From an uncultured bacterium (GTDB taxonomy: Bacteria; Verrucomicrobiota; Kiritimatiellia; CAIKKV01; CAITUY01): a DNA stretch of 64,000 nt. The stretch covers positions 1 to 64,000 of the forward strand of contig CAITUY010000165.1 of NCBI GenBank assembly GCA_903895695.1. Direction: 5' to 3'. This document shows, piece after piece, positions 7,206-16,173 of the stretch. The notes beneath the pieces were generated by a model. The model made no database searches. It was given only the letters and a program-made list of their open reading frames with translations, and was not told the origin of the DNA. Position 1 is the stretch's first letter, and every line of letters starts with the position of its first letter. The position numbers and the translations under genes were made by a program.

Positions 7206-10200
7206 ACACCAAGTTCTTCACAAACGATCAGGCGAACACCCTGCTGAACAAGTTCGCCGGCATCTTCGCGCACAACCCGGATATCGAGTTTTTCGACGCG
7301 CTGGTCGGGTACTTGCGTGCATCCGGTTATTTCGCTTTGCGGCCGCATCTCGATCACGTGCCGAAGATCCGCATTCTCGTGGGTATTGACGTGGATGCGT
7401 TCCTCGTCCGTCAACACCGCAAGGGGTTGCTCCACCTGGCCGACGCCGACAAGACGCTTGCCGAAATCCGTGCCGCGCTACGTCAGGACATCCAGTCTGC
7501 TCCCTACCAACAAGAGGTCGAGGCCGGCATCCTGCAGTTCGTCAAAGACGTTGCCTCCCGCCGTATCGAGATCCGCGCGCACCCTACGAAGCGCCTGCAC
7601 GCAAAAATCTATGTCTTTCGCCCGAAGGGTTTCTGCGAGCACAAGCCTGGGGCCGTCATTACCGGGTCCTCCAACCTCACGGCCGCCGGTCTGGGCACTG
7701 AGGACGCGAGCCGAAATTACGAGTTCAACGTCCTTTTGCACGATTATCGAGACGTCAAATTTGCCGCGGATGAGTTCCAAAGACTCTGGGACGAAGGCGT
7801 CGAGGTGCTGCCGCAGGCGGTGACGGGCATTGTGCAGGAGAGTTACCTTAGGGACGATTTGACCCCGTTTGAGCTATACATCAAGTTCCTGATCGAATTC
7901 TTTGGCCCGGCCATTGAGTACGACCCCAACGCCGAATCGGATCTCCCGAAGAACATCAAGCGGCTGGCGTACCAGAGTGATGCCGTGACGGACGGCTGGC
8001 TAAAACTCCAGAAGCACGGCGGGTTCTTCCTGGCTGATGTCGTGGGGCTGGGCAAGACCATCGTCGCGGCTCGCATCGCGAAGAAGTTCTATTACCACAA
8101 CGGGTTCCCCGTCCACCGGTCCCGCATCCTGGTCATCACTCCGCCCGCCATTCGCGAGAACTGGGAGGACGCCCTGGATCTGTTTGGTTTGGACGACTGC
8201 ACCAAGGTGCTGAATAACGGCAGCCTGCACAAAGTGCGCGATCCCGAAAAATACGACCTTGTGATCGTCGACGAGGCCCACAAGTTTCGGAACGATACCG
8301 CCGGCGGCTATGACCTGCTCCAGAAGTTGTGCAAGACGCCGACGAAACGCCGGCTTCCCGACGGGTCATTCGCCCCAAAACGGGTCATTCTGGTGTCGGC
8401 AACGCCGCTCAACAACCGGCCTGAAGACATCCGGAATCTCGTGCTCCTTTTCCAGGACGGAAAGGACAGTACGGTTATCGGCAACCTCCAGCATTTCTTT
8501 GCCCAACGGATCAAGGAATACGCCACCGCGAGGAAGATTCCGGACCATCGCGAAGCCAAACGGGCCGTGGCCGGCATCTACGAATCCATTCGGGAGAAGG
8601 TCGTTCAGCCGCTCACGGTGCGCCGCACGCGCACGGACCTGGCCAAAGACCACCGTTACAAGGCGGACTTGGACGCCCAGGGCATTCGGTTCCCTCATGT
8701 CGAGAAACCGCGCCCCATCTTCTACCGTCTCGACGAAGAACTCGATGCGCTCTACGACCGCACCATCGGCCTGTTGGCTGGCCTCAACGGCGACGGCCTG
8801 ACCTACAACCGGTATCGCGCCATAGCCTATCTCCGTCCTGACTTGAAGGCGCGGTACCAGAATGCGGATCTGATCTCAGCTCAATTGGCGCACATTATGA
8901 AGACGCTGCTGGTCAAGCGCATCGACAGCAGTTTCTGCGCATTCACCAGCAGCCTGCGCAACTTTCGAGACGCCAACGAGGCCATGCGTCGCATGTTCGA
9001 CCGTGGTGCAATCTATATTGCCCCCAACTTGAACGTCTCGGACTACATCCTCGACGATCGCGAGGATGAACTTATCGCGGCCATTGAGACCGCCCGCGAG
9101 ACCGACCCCACGATCCAGGTGTGCGAACCGGCCGACTTCTTGAAGGGTTTCCGCGAAGGCATTGAGCACGATGCGGCCATCCTTGAGGATCTCGCAACCG
9201 AGTGGGGCGCGATCAAGCGCGACCCCAAACTGGATGAGTTCCTCGTTCGTCTGCGGGACGAATTGCTTGATGGCGCCGTGAACGAAACCGGCAAGCTGGT
9301 CGTGTTCTCCGAGGCGCGCGACACTACCGAGTATCTCGCCGGTGAACTGAATCGCCGGGGGCACGGCCCCGTCCTCATCGTGGATTCCCACACCCGCAAG
9401 GCGCGTATGCCCGATGTGCGGGCCAATTTCGACGCCAATGTCCCGGTTACCGAACGCAAGGATGAGTTCCGGATCCTGCTTTCCACGGAAGTGCTTGCTG
9501 AAGGTGTCAACCTCCACCGGGCGCACGTGATTGTGAATTACGATACGCCGTGGAATTCCACGCGCCTTATGCAGCGCATCGGCCGCGTGAACCGCATCGG
9601 GTCCACCGCCAAAGCCATCCACATCTTCAATTTCTACCCGACGGCGCAGGTTGATTCCGACATAGACTTGAAGCGCAAGGCATTCCTGAAATTGCAGGCG
9701 TTCCACTCCGCGCTGGGGGAGGACAGTCAGATCTACTCGCCGGATGAGGACGTCAATTCGTTTGGCCTCTTCGATAAGGAGATTGAAGAGGAGAGGGACG
9801 AGCGACTCGCCTTCCTGACCGAACTCCGGGATTTCAAGGACCATGCCCCGGACGAGTTCCGCCGAATCCGGAGTCTGCCCATCCGTGCCCGCTGCGGGCG
9901 CCGCAACCCAACGACCGCCGGTCATTCATTGGTGTTCATCCGCAACGACCGTCGTGATGCGTTCTACGGGATCAATGGCCAGATCGACGAGATGAGTTTC
10001 GTCGAGATGGCACGCGCGTTCCGCGCCGAGCCGACCGAGCAGTCTGTCCCCCTCCACGACGCGCACCATAACCATGTCCTTGCCGCGTTGGAGGATTTTC
10101 AGACCAAGCAGGAAGCCGACGCGGTGCGCGAAAGGGCCGTAGACCACACCCTTGGCCCTAATGAGCAAAAGGCAATCCGCCTGCTTGCGGCGGCGCAGTC

Positions 10201-10576
10201 TATGCCGAACATTTCGGTCGACGAGCGCGCACTATTCCTCGCCGCACAGCATGCCGTCAGACTCGCCCGTTTTCAGGATTTACCCAGGAAGATCAACGCT
10301 CTTCAGCGCGCGGTGGCCAAGACGCGTGTCACGACAGCCGTCTATCTCGACAAGTTGGCGGAGATCGTCCGGTCATATCCCCTGATCGTCGACGAGCCCG
10401 CGATTCGCCCGCCCGAGCAACTCGAACTCCCGGGTTCCTTTTTGCCCGACATCATCCTCTCGGAGTCGTTCTCCGCCTCCGCCAATGGCGACACGGGTTT
10501 GCCCTTGCGGGCCATCGCGGCCGCGGTTACGGTGACGAGCACGCTGCCCCATGCTGAGCAGGAGGATACTCGGTGA
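7202..10576 (+). CDS. PLD-like nuclease / SNF2-family helicase fusion
   Basis: The protein has 1124 residues from GTG 7202; the frame is open upstream to 6617, but that part overlaps the XRE gene and shows no domain. Residues ~20-240 form a phospholipase D-like domain with one HKD-type motif: H133-A-K135 (LHAKIYVF) and GSSNLTAAGL near 160. A SNF2 helicase core follows: Walker A LADVVGLGKT with K285, Walker B VDEAH with D357, motif III LVSATPLNN, and helicase C ending in QRIGRVNRIGS. PLD nucleases normally need two HKD motifs, often by dimerising. It overlaps the methyltransferase start by 4 bp. The likely role is ATP-driven translocation on foreign DNA with PLD-mediated cleavage or binding. 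DISARM DrmD (SNF2) is the nearest comparison by context only. Confidence 0.85.
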   Translation: MNTKFFTNDQANTLLNKFAGIFAHNPDIEFFDALVGYLRASGYFALRPHLDHVPKIRILVGIDVDAFLVRQHRKGLLHLADADKTLAEIRAALRQDIQSAPYQQEVEAGILQFVKDVASRRIEIRAHPTKRLHAKIYVFRPKGFCEHKPGAVITGSSNLTAAGLGTEDASRNYEFNVLLHDYRDVKFAADEFQRLWDEGVEVLPQAVTGIVQESYLRDDLTPFELYIKFLIEFFGPAIEYDPNAESDLPKNIKRLAYQSDAVTDGWLKLQKHGGFFLADVVGLGKTIVAARIAKKFYYHNGFPVHRSRILVITPPAIRENWEDALDLFGLDDCTKVLNNGSLHKVRDPEKYDLVIVDEAHKFRNDTAGGYDLLQKLCKTPTKRRLPDGSFAPKRVILVSATPLNNRPEDIRNLVLLFQDGKDSTVIGNLQHFFAQRIKEYATARKIPDHREAKRAVAGIYESIREKVVQPLTVRRTRTDLAKDHRYKADLDAQGIRFPHVEKPRPIFYRLDEELDALYDRTIGLLAGLNGDGLTYNRYRAIAYLRPDLKARYQNADLISAQLAHIMKTLLVKRIDSSFCAFTSSLRNFRDANEAMRRMFDRGAIYIAPNLNVSDYILDDREDELIAAIETARETDPTIQVCEPADFLKGFREGIEHDAAILEDLATEWGAIKRDPKLDEFLVRLRDELLDGAVNETGKLVVFSEARDTTEYLAGELNRRGHGPVLIVDSHTRKARMPDVRANFDANVPVTERKDEFRILLSTEVLAEGVNLHRAHVIVNYDTPWNSTRLMQRIGRVNRIGSTAKAIHIFNFYPTAQVDSDIDLKRKAFLKLQAFHSALGEDSQIYSPDEDVNSFGLFDKEIEEERDERLAFLTELRDFKDHAPDEFRRIRSLPIRARCGRRNPTTAGHSLVFIRNDRRDAFYGINGQIDEMSFVEMARAFRAEPTEQSVPLHDAHHNHVLAALEDFQTKQEADAVRERAVDHTLGPNEQKAIRLLAAAQSMPNISVDERALFLAAQHAVRLARFQDLPRKINALQRAVAKTRVTTAVYLDKLAEIVRSYPLIVDEPAIRPPEQLELPGSFLPDIILSESFSASANGDTGLPLRAIAAAVTVTSTLPHAEQEDTR

Positions 10577-13500
10577 ATCCTATCTTCCTCCAAACACAAC
10601 TCCAACTCCCTTACCGCCGGAAGACGTGGCAGACGCTGCTTCCCCAGATCATCCCCGGCGTGGAGTTATTCACACAAGCCGTCGAAATGCCCCTGACCAC
10701 AGAGGCCCAGCGCGCGCTTGCCACGGGTTTGCGCCAGATCGGTCGCGCCGTCCTGCGCGACGAGATTGGAAACGAGCGTATCGTCGCGATTTTTGAGGCG
10801 GACGTCGTCCCGGGCGTCGATGTGGTTCGCAACCGGGTCGCCCTCCGCCAACTGGTGAGTCGGTGCATTGACGAAGTCAGTGCCCACGCCGTCCTGGCCT
10901 ACTTTGTCCAACCCGGTGCGTCCGCCTACCGGCTGACCTACGCCGCCAAGGAAAGCATCCACCGTGAGGATCTCTCGGTCGAGACGACGGAGACCGCGAC
11001 CAAGCGTTATACCTATGTACTCGGCCCCGGTGAAGCACGTCGAACCGCCGCCCAGCGCCTCGCCGGCCTGGCGGCGAACCGCGACACAAAGAAGTGGAAG
11101 GATGTCGCCGACGCTTTCTCCGTCGAAAAGCTCAACGATGAGTTCTTCAAGACCTACAAGGAACACTACCAGGCGTTCTGCAAACACTTGCTTAACTCCA
11201 CAGCGACGGCGGTTGTGTTCGACCTGAAACTACGCGGCCTGAAGGACAAGGAACTCGACAAAGCCCTGAAGCCCGTCCGGGATTTCGTCAAGAAACTGCT
11301 CGGCCGCCTGGTCTTTCTGCATTTCATCCAAAAGAAGCAATGGCTCGGGTGCCCGGCCGACCGCACCGACTGGACTCAGGGCGACCCCACATTTATCCAA
11401 ACGTGGTTCGCCAGGACAACCGGCCGTGACCGGTTCTACCGCGATTTCCTGGTTCCGCTGTTTTACGATGCGCTGAACAACAATGGGCGGGACAGGAGCC
11501 TTTTCGCCCCTACGGGTACTCGGGTACCGTACCTGAACGGCGGACTCTTTGAACGCGAGTTGGTTCCCGGATCTGGCCACAAGCCGCTGGAAGTGGAGAA
11601 ATTGGATCTGCCCGATGTCCTCTTCGCCGGTCTTCTCGAATTTCTGAGCCAGTACAACTTCACCATCGACGAAAACGATCCGGACGATCATGAAATCGGC
11701 ATCGATCCCGAGATGCTCGGCCATATCTTCGAGAACCTGCTGGAGGACAACAAAGATAAGGGCGCCTATTACACGCCCAAAGCCATCGTCCAGTATATGT
11801 GCCAGCAGAGTCTGATCCACTATCTCCAAGGCCATTTTCGTCCCGATGGAGGGACGACCTCCGTGTCGTCCGTGGACGCGACGGAGCGCGTCCCTCCAAC
11901 AGAGGCGGAAGCCGCGATCGAACGCCTCATCCGTCTCAAGGAGCCCATTGACCCGCGAGACGCTCGGAGTTGGCTGACGATTCACGCGCATCGGCTGGAG
12001 GAACTGCTGGATGACGTGAAGATCTGTGATCCGGCCATCGGCTCCGGCGCGTTTCCCATCGGCCTGCTGCAGGAGATCTACTGGACCCGACTGACACTGC
12101 ACCCAGGGCTTGAACGCGCCAAGGCCAAACGGGACATCATTCAGAAATCCATTCACGGCGTGGATCTTGACGCAGGTGCCGTTGAAATCGCCCGGCTCCG
12201 GTGTTGGTTGGCCCTGATTGTGGAGGAGGATCAACCCCGGCCGCTCCCGAACCTTGATTTCAAAATCATGCAGGGCGATTCTCTTCTAGAGAGTTTCGAG
12301 GGTATTCCGCTGGACCAGTTGATGCCATCTGTGCGTCCCTTGTACGAGCGCGCGGTGCAGCAAAAGGAACTCGATCTTGGGCCGGTGGTGCGCGAAAAAC
12401 TCCAACTTGAGTTGAGCGAAGAGGACAGACTGCGGTTCGCGAAATTGCTCGGCGACTATTTCCCATGCGAGGATCCCGCAGAGAAGTCCCGGCTTCACAT
12501 CGAAATCGATACATTCGTCCTCAAACACATCGATTACAACGTGGACCAGTTCCTGCGCAGGGAAGAGGCGGAACTGGCCCAGCTTCAACACGGTATTGAT
12601 GAGAAACGCAAGACGGCGAAGAAATACGAACTTTCCCCGCGCGAGAAACGCCGCATCAAAGCCCTGGAGGCAGATATTCGTGCTAACCGTGCTCGAAAGG
12701 CGAAGTTGCACGGCTTGGCTGACATCCCGGAGCGCCCCTATTTCCTCTGGCACCTTTTCTTCCAGGATGTGTTCGTCCGCGGAGGCTTCGACATCGTAAT
12801 CGCCAATCCCCCGTTTGTTCTCTTGCAGGAAGGTCGTGTTACGGAAGAGGAGTCTGTTCGATTTAGGAGTCTTTACCGAGTGGCGGCCTTCAAGTTGGAT
12901 CTCTACCACCTTTTCATCGAACGAGGAACAACCCTAGCGGCGGCGAATGGCGTCATCTGTTACATAACGCCAGCCAATTTTCTTACGAACAATTACGCCA
13001 TGCGATTACGACGCTTCCTTGCTGAAGTGACCGCCATCCAAGAGGTCATTGTGTACGATGACGACGTCTTTGCTGCGAGCGTCAACAATGTGACATTCCT
13101 CTTGAATAGAGGGATAACGAGTTCCCCTTTGATCCGTTTTCGTCGAGGACGGCTCAAGAACGGGGATCTTCGCCTTGCAGAGGCTGGCTCGTTCCCTCAG
13201 AAGGATGTAGTATCACCTCACTACTTGCTGACACCGCCAGCATTGGGTTCAAGTCGAGACCTTGCCTCAAAGATCGCGGATTCCGCTGATGAATTAGGCG
13301 GGATGGCACGAGTTTGTTTTGGAATGCAGTTGCGCGATCGGTCGAAGCATACACGCGACGTGCTGGAGGCTGTCGCGCAACCTGAAAGACTCTCCGCCGA
13401 CTATCGCCAATGCATCAGTGGCCGCGACATCGGCCGTTACTGCCTCAAGTATGTGCCGAGATACTGCTATTTCAACCGCATCGCGAAGAGGGGCGGGTGT

Positions 13501-14667
13501 TGGGATGAGGCCCTTCATCTCGCAAAAAACAAGATTGTTCTGCGGCAAATTGGCTTGTATCCCGAAGGTGCCCTCGATACGAAAGGAATCCCCGTTTTGA
13601 ATACGGCCTTCATGGTCGTTCCCAATGAACCGTCACTCGCTTTCCCGATAATGGCGATTTTGAATTCAAAAGTAATACGGTATTTTTGGCAGACTCGGTT
13701 TCGCGATGATCGCAAGACCTTCCCCAAGATTAAAGGTGAGTATCTTAAGGAATTACCCATTCCTATCGCTTGCCCAGAGGTCCAGACCCAGTTGGCAGCA
13801 CTTGTCGCACAGGCTTGTGCTACCGCCGGCTTGGAACTGGCGGAGATCGAGGAGAAGATCAACCAGATTGTATACCGGCTTTTCAAACTTGAACCTGACG
13901 AGATTGCGCTGATCGAGGGCGCTACCGCGTCAACGAAACCGGCGCTGGACAACAAGTCGGCCCTTTTCACCCGCATTCTGCCGGAACTCTCCGCCGCCGC
14001 GCCGTACTTCTCGCACAACGCGATCACGAAGCGGTTGGCCGACCTCACGATCGAGATGGCCGATCATTCGTTGCGCGTATATTTGAGCGAGGCCATGGAG
14101 AAAGGCATCGTCCATGACGCCGGCCGGGGTTGGTACTCGCGACTGGCGGATCGTTGCGTGTTGGATCCAAAACCGGTCGCCAAACTCATCCATCAACTGG
14201 AGAAGAAATTTCCGCTCCTGGATTTCACCTGCTGGTCCACCCAGCAGGTCAACCCCTGGATGCACCACATCCTGTCCAAGTTCCTGACCTTCGTGAACGT
14301 GGACCCGGATGGTCTGCTGGCCGTTGCGGAATTTCTGCGTGCCGAAGGGTACGAGGTCAACGCCAACCCCAAAGGCAACCGAACGGCCGAAGTCAGGGCC
14401 AATGGCAAGACTGTGATTATCCGTCCCCTCAACACCCATGCGCCGAAGGAAGGCCACTTCGCTCCCCCCGAGGCGGTGCTTGTTGATTTGTTCAAGGAGA
14501 ACTTGGCCCTGACGATCATGGATGCGGCCGATTTCAAGGGGATGGCCCAGCAATTGGCCGCCACGAACAGGTTGTTGTGGGCGGCCCTGAGTCATTACGC
14601 GGATAAGAGGGGTATTGCGATAGGTGAGTTGTTCGCGCAGGTCAATGTACTAACGGCAAAATTATGA
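10573..14667 (+). CDS. Eco57I-like adenine DNA methyltransferase with an AbiEi/DUF6577-like C-terminal domain
   Basis: The protein has 1364 residues from GTG 10573, with AGGAGG 8 nt upstream. A long N-terminal region (VEKLNDEFFKTYKEHYQAF) precedes the N6-adenine methylase core. Motif I is D486-PAIGSGAF and motif IV is N745-PPF. A TaqI/Eco57I-like target-recognition part covers ~840-1110, including KTFPKIKGEYLKELPIP. From ~1126 there is an extra ~240-residue domain: a winged-helix-like part (YFSHNAITKRLADLT), then HDAGRGWYS, FPLLDFTCWSTQQVNPW and VIIRPLNTHAPKEGHFAPPE. This matches the AbiEi-like/DUF6577 antitoxins that normally stand alone beside AbiEii toxins, and an AbiEii gene is next downstream. 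No PD-(D/E)XK motif was noticed at the N-terminus. Residues ~425-442 come from a palindromic DNA insert. Confidence 0.85.
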   Translation: MNPIFLQTQLQLPYRRKTWQTLLPQIIPGVELFTQAVEMPLTTEAQRALATGLRQIGRAVLRDEIGNERIVAIFEADVVPGVDVVRNRVALRQLVSRCIDEVSAHAVLAYFVQPGASAYRLTYAAKESIHREDLSVETTETATKRYTYVLGPGEARRTAAQRLAGLAANRDTKKWKDVADAFSVEKLNDEFFKTYKEHYQAFCKHLLNSTATAVVFDLKLRGLKDKELDKALKPVRDFVKKLLGRLVFLHFIQKKQWLGCPADRTDWTQGDPTFIQTWFARTTGRDRFYRDFLVPLFYDALNNNGRDRSLFAPTGTRVPYLNGGLFERELVPGSGHKPLEVEKLDLPDVLFAGLLEFLSQYNFTIDENDPDDHEIGIDPEMLGHIFENLLEDNKDKGAYYTPKAIVQYMCQQSLIHYLQGHFRPDGGTTSVSSVDATERVPPTEAEAAIERLIRLKEPIDPRDARSWLTIHAHRLEELLDDVKICDPAIGSGAFPIGLLQEIYWTRLTLHPGLERAKAKRDIIQKSIHGVDLDAGAVEIARLRCWLALIVEEDQPRPLPNLDFKIMQGDSLLESFEGIPLDQLMPSVRPLYERAVQQKELDLGPVVREKLQLELSEEDRLRFAKLLGDYFPCEDPAEKSRLHIEIDTFVLKHIDYNVDQFLRREEAELAQLQHGIDEKRKTAKKYELSPREKRRIKALEADIRANRARKAKLHGLADIPERPYFLWHLFFQDVFVRGGFDIVIANPPFVLLQEGRVTEEESVRFRSLYRVAAFKLDLYHLFIERGTTLAAANGVICYITPANFLTNNYAMRLRRFLAEVTAIQEVIVYDDDVFAASVNNVTFLLNRGITSSPLIRFRRGRLKNGDLRLAEAGSFPQKDVVSPHYLLTPPALGSSRDLASKIADSADELGGMARVCFGMQLRDRSKHTRDVLEAVAQPERLSADYRQCISGRDIGRYCLKYVPRYCYFNRIAKRGGCWDEALHLAKNKIVLRQIGLYPEGALDTKGIPVLNTAFMVVPNEPSLAFPIMAILNSKVIRYFWQTRFRDDRKTFPKIKGEYLKELPIPIACPEVQTQLAALVAQACATAGLELAEIEEKINQIVYRLFKLEPDEIALIEGATASTKPALDNKSALFTRILPELSAAAPYFSHNAITKRLADLTIEMADHSLRVYLSEAMEKGIVHDAGRGWYSRLADRCVLDPKPVAKLIHQLEKKFPLLDFTCWSTQQVNPWMHHILSKFLTFVNVDPDGLLAVAEFLRAEGYEVNANPKGNRTAEVRANGKTVIIRPLNTHAPKEGHFAPPEAVLVDLFKENLALTIMDAADFKGMAQQLAATNRLLWAALSHYADKRGIAIGELFAQVNVLTAKL
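11847..11898. repeat. In-frame palindromic insert in the methyltransferase gene
   Basis: Perfect 10-bp arms TGGAGGGACG (11847-11856) and CGTCCCTCCA (11889-11898) bound a 52-bp GC-rich element. It encodes the low-complexity stretch GGTTSVSSVDATERVPPT, between IHYLQGHFRPD and EAEAAIERLIRL, just before motif I. It looks like an interspersed palindrome that inserted in frame without breaking the gene. Confidence 0.6.
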
Positions 14668-14780
14668 CTAAGATGCCGATAATACATTCATTTCGTATTA
14701 ATCAAATACGCGAATTTAGTGATGCTTCTTATTCGCCTGCAAGATGTTATGAAACGTACTATTCGTAATGCTCTGGCATC
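14668..14780. promoter_or_regulatory. AT-rich gap before the AbiEii gene with a small inverted repeat
   Basis: This 113-bp gap is clearly more AT-rich than its surroundings. It contains CGTATT (14694-14699) and AATACG (14705-14710) around a 5-nt spacer, which could be an operator. It would allow the toxin gene its own promoter, separate from the fused methylase-antitoxin. No convincing -35/-10 pair could be chosen by eye. Confidence 0.3.
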
Positions 14781-15875
14781 ATGCTGACCGGGAGATGTTT
14801 AGCGCGGGAGTGGATCGCGGAGCAGAGCCGACGGCTCAAAGCCCGCGATCCGCTCTTGGTTGAGACCTGCGTTTACGCCTTTGAACTTGTGGGGCGTCTG
14901 GCCGCGACGGGTCTCGATTTCGTATTCAAGGGCGGGACCAGCCTGCTTCTCCACATCCAGCTCCCACGCCGCCTGTCCATCGATGTGGATATCGCGACCC
15001 CGGCATCGCTCGACGAAATCCAACGTGTCCTGAGAGAGGTATGCCGACCGCCGTTCGGCGCCTTCACATATCAAGATCGGCGAGACCGGGAGAACCCGCC
15101 CACCCGTCATTTTCAGATTCCCTATGACTCACCAACGCAAGGGAAGCCATGGCCCCTACAATTGGACGTACTGCTCGGCCACGTAACGTACCCGGTCATC
15201 GAGACACGCCCCATCGTTCTGGACATGTTGGATATCGAGACACCCCAGACCGTGCGTGTCCCATCGGTCGACTGCTTGTTGGGAGATAAACTTACGGCCT
15301 TCGCGCCCGAGACGATCGGCGTTCTCTACAATCCTCAACCCCGAGCCCTTGGCGGAGAGGCGCCCGATCCGAAGCCGATCCGTGTGCTGAAGCAACTTTT
15401 CGATGTGGGGGAGTTGTTTTTGATCGCTCAGGATCTTTCGACCATCGCGCAGGCGTATGACCGCCTGCATGCCGTCCAGAACGCAGCCCGTGGAGGCGCG
15501 CATCCCCGCGAGCGCTGCCTTGACGACACCCTCGACGCCGCTTACTGGATTTCCCAGGCGGACCTTCGCAAACAGGAGCATAACGACAAAACCGTATTTC
15601 TACGCCAAGGCATAAAGGCCCTGGATAGTCACGTGCTCGGTCCATCCTTCAGCATCGGCTCCGCGAAGATATTCGCTGCCCGTGCGGCACTTCTCGCGGC
15701 ACTGCTCCGAACGGGCCGACTGGGCTCACCGCTCTCAGCGCTGCGCACAATTCCCTCACCCAACGAACTGGCCACGCTCTCAATCGAAGGGCGATTCAAT
15801 CGTCTCAACCCTCTGAAGAAAACGTCCCTTGAGGCTTTCCACTACTGGCACCTCGCCGCCCAAATGGTGACGTGA
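14781..15875 (+). CDS. AbiEii/AbiGii-family nucleotidyltransferase toxin
   Basis: The 364-residue protein has the nucleotidyltransferase core: FK50-GGTSLLL, then RLSI-D68-V-D70, the GG-(S/T) and DxD metal-binding motifs of DNA polymerase beta-like enzymes. Later conserved parts are VPSVDCLLGDKLTAFAPETIG and FDVGELF. AbiEii toxins form type IV-like pairs with AbiEi antitoxins, and the related MenT toxins add nucleotides to tRNA 3' ends. No separate AbiEi gene exists here; the matching domain is fused to the methyltransferase 114 bp upstream. Length is normal for the AbiEii group that pairs with DUF6577 proteins. A 25-bp perfect hairpin follows 79 bp downstream. Confidence 0.88.
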   Translation: MLTGRCLAREWIAEQSRRLKARDPLLVETCVYAFELVGRLAATGLDFVFKGGTSLLLHIQLPRRLSIDVDIATPASLDEIQRVLREVCRPPFGAFTYQDRRDRENPPTRHFQIPYDSPTQGKPWPLQLDVLLGHVTYPVIETRPIVLDMLDIETPQTVRVPSVDCLLGDKLTAFAPETIGVLYNPQPRALGGEAPDPKPIRVLKQLFDVGELFLIAQDLSTIAQAYDRLHAVQNAARGGAHPRERCLDDTLDAAYWISQADLRKQEHNDKTVFLRQGIKALDSHVLGPSFSIGSAKIFAARAALLAALLRTGRLGSPLSALRTIPSPNELATLSIEGRFNRLNPLKKTSLEAFHYWHLAAQMVT

Positions 15876-15953
15876 GCGGACCCGCGGACTCTCACTGGAA
15901 CTGCGACACTACATTCTTTAACACCTGCCGAAACCGCTCAAGGGGGTTAATCG

Positions 15954-16014
15954 GCGCAATCAATCAACCAATGTCACATAACAGCGATTTGTGACATTGG
16001 TTGATTGATTGCGC
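15954..16014. repeat. Perfect 25-bp-arm hairpin downstream of AbiEii
   Basis: Arms at 15954-15978 (begins GCGCAATCAATCAACC) and 15990-16014 (ends TTGATTGATTGCGC) are exact reverse complements around an 11-nt loop, TAACAGCGATT. The arms contain tandem AATC units. There is no U-run, so it is not a classical terminator. It could be an RNA hairpin, a recombination site or a miniature element. The rest of the gap (15876-16173) shows nothing else. Confidence 0.7.
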
Positions 16015-16173
16015 GCACCGCATGAAGTGCACTTTGATAAGCGTTGGAGACGCATCAAGAACAGTGATTGGCGGACGGCACGTTCGAGACATCGTACCCT
16101 GACCCGCCTGGCCAGGTGAGATTCTGCGGTCTCAAAACGTTCACTTAACCGCTCGTCGGTGGCCAACCGGCCC

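Noticed and set aside
8876-9925. 349-codon antisense frame within the helicase gene
   Set aside because: The plus strand encodes clear helicase motifs; the antisense product is featureless.
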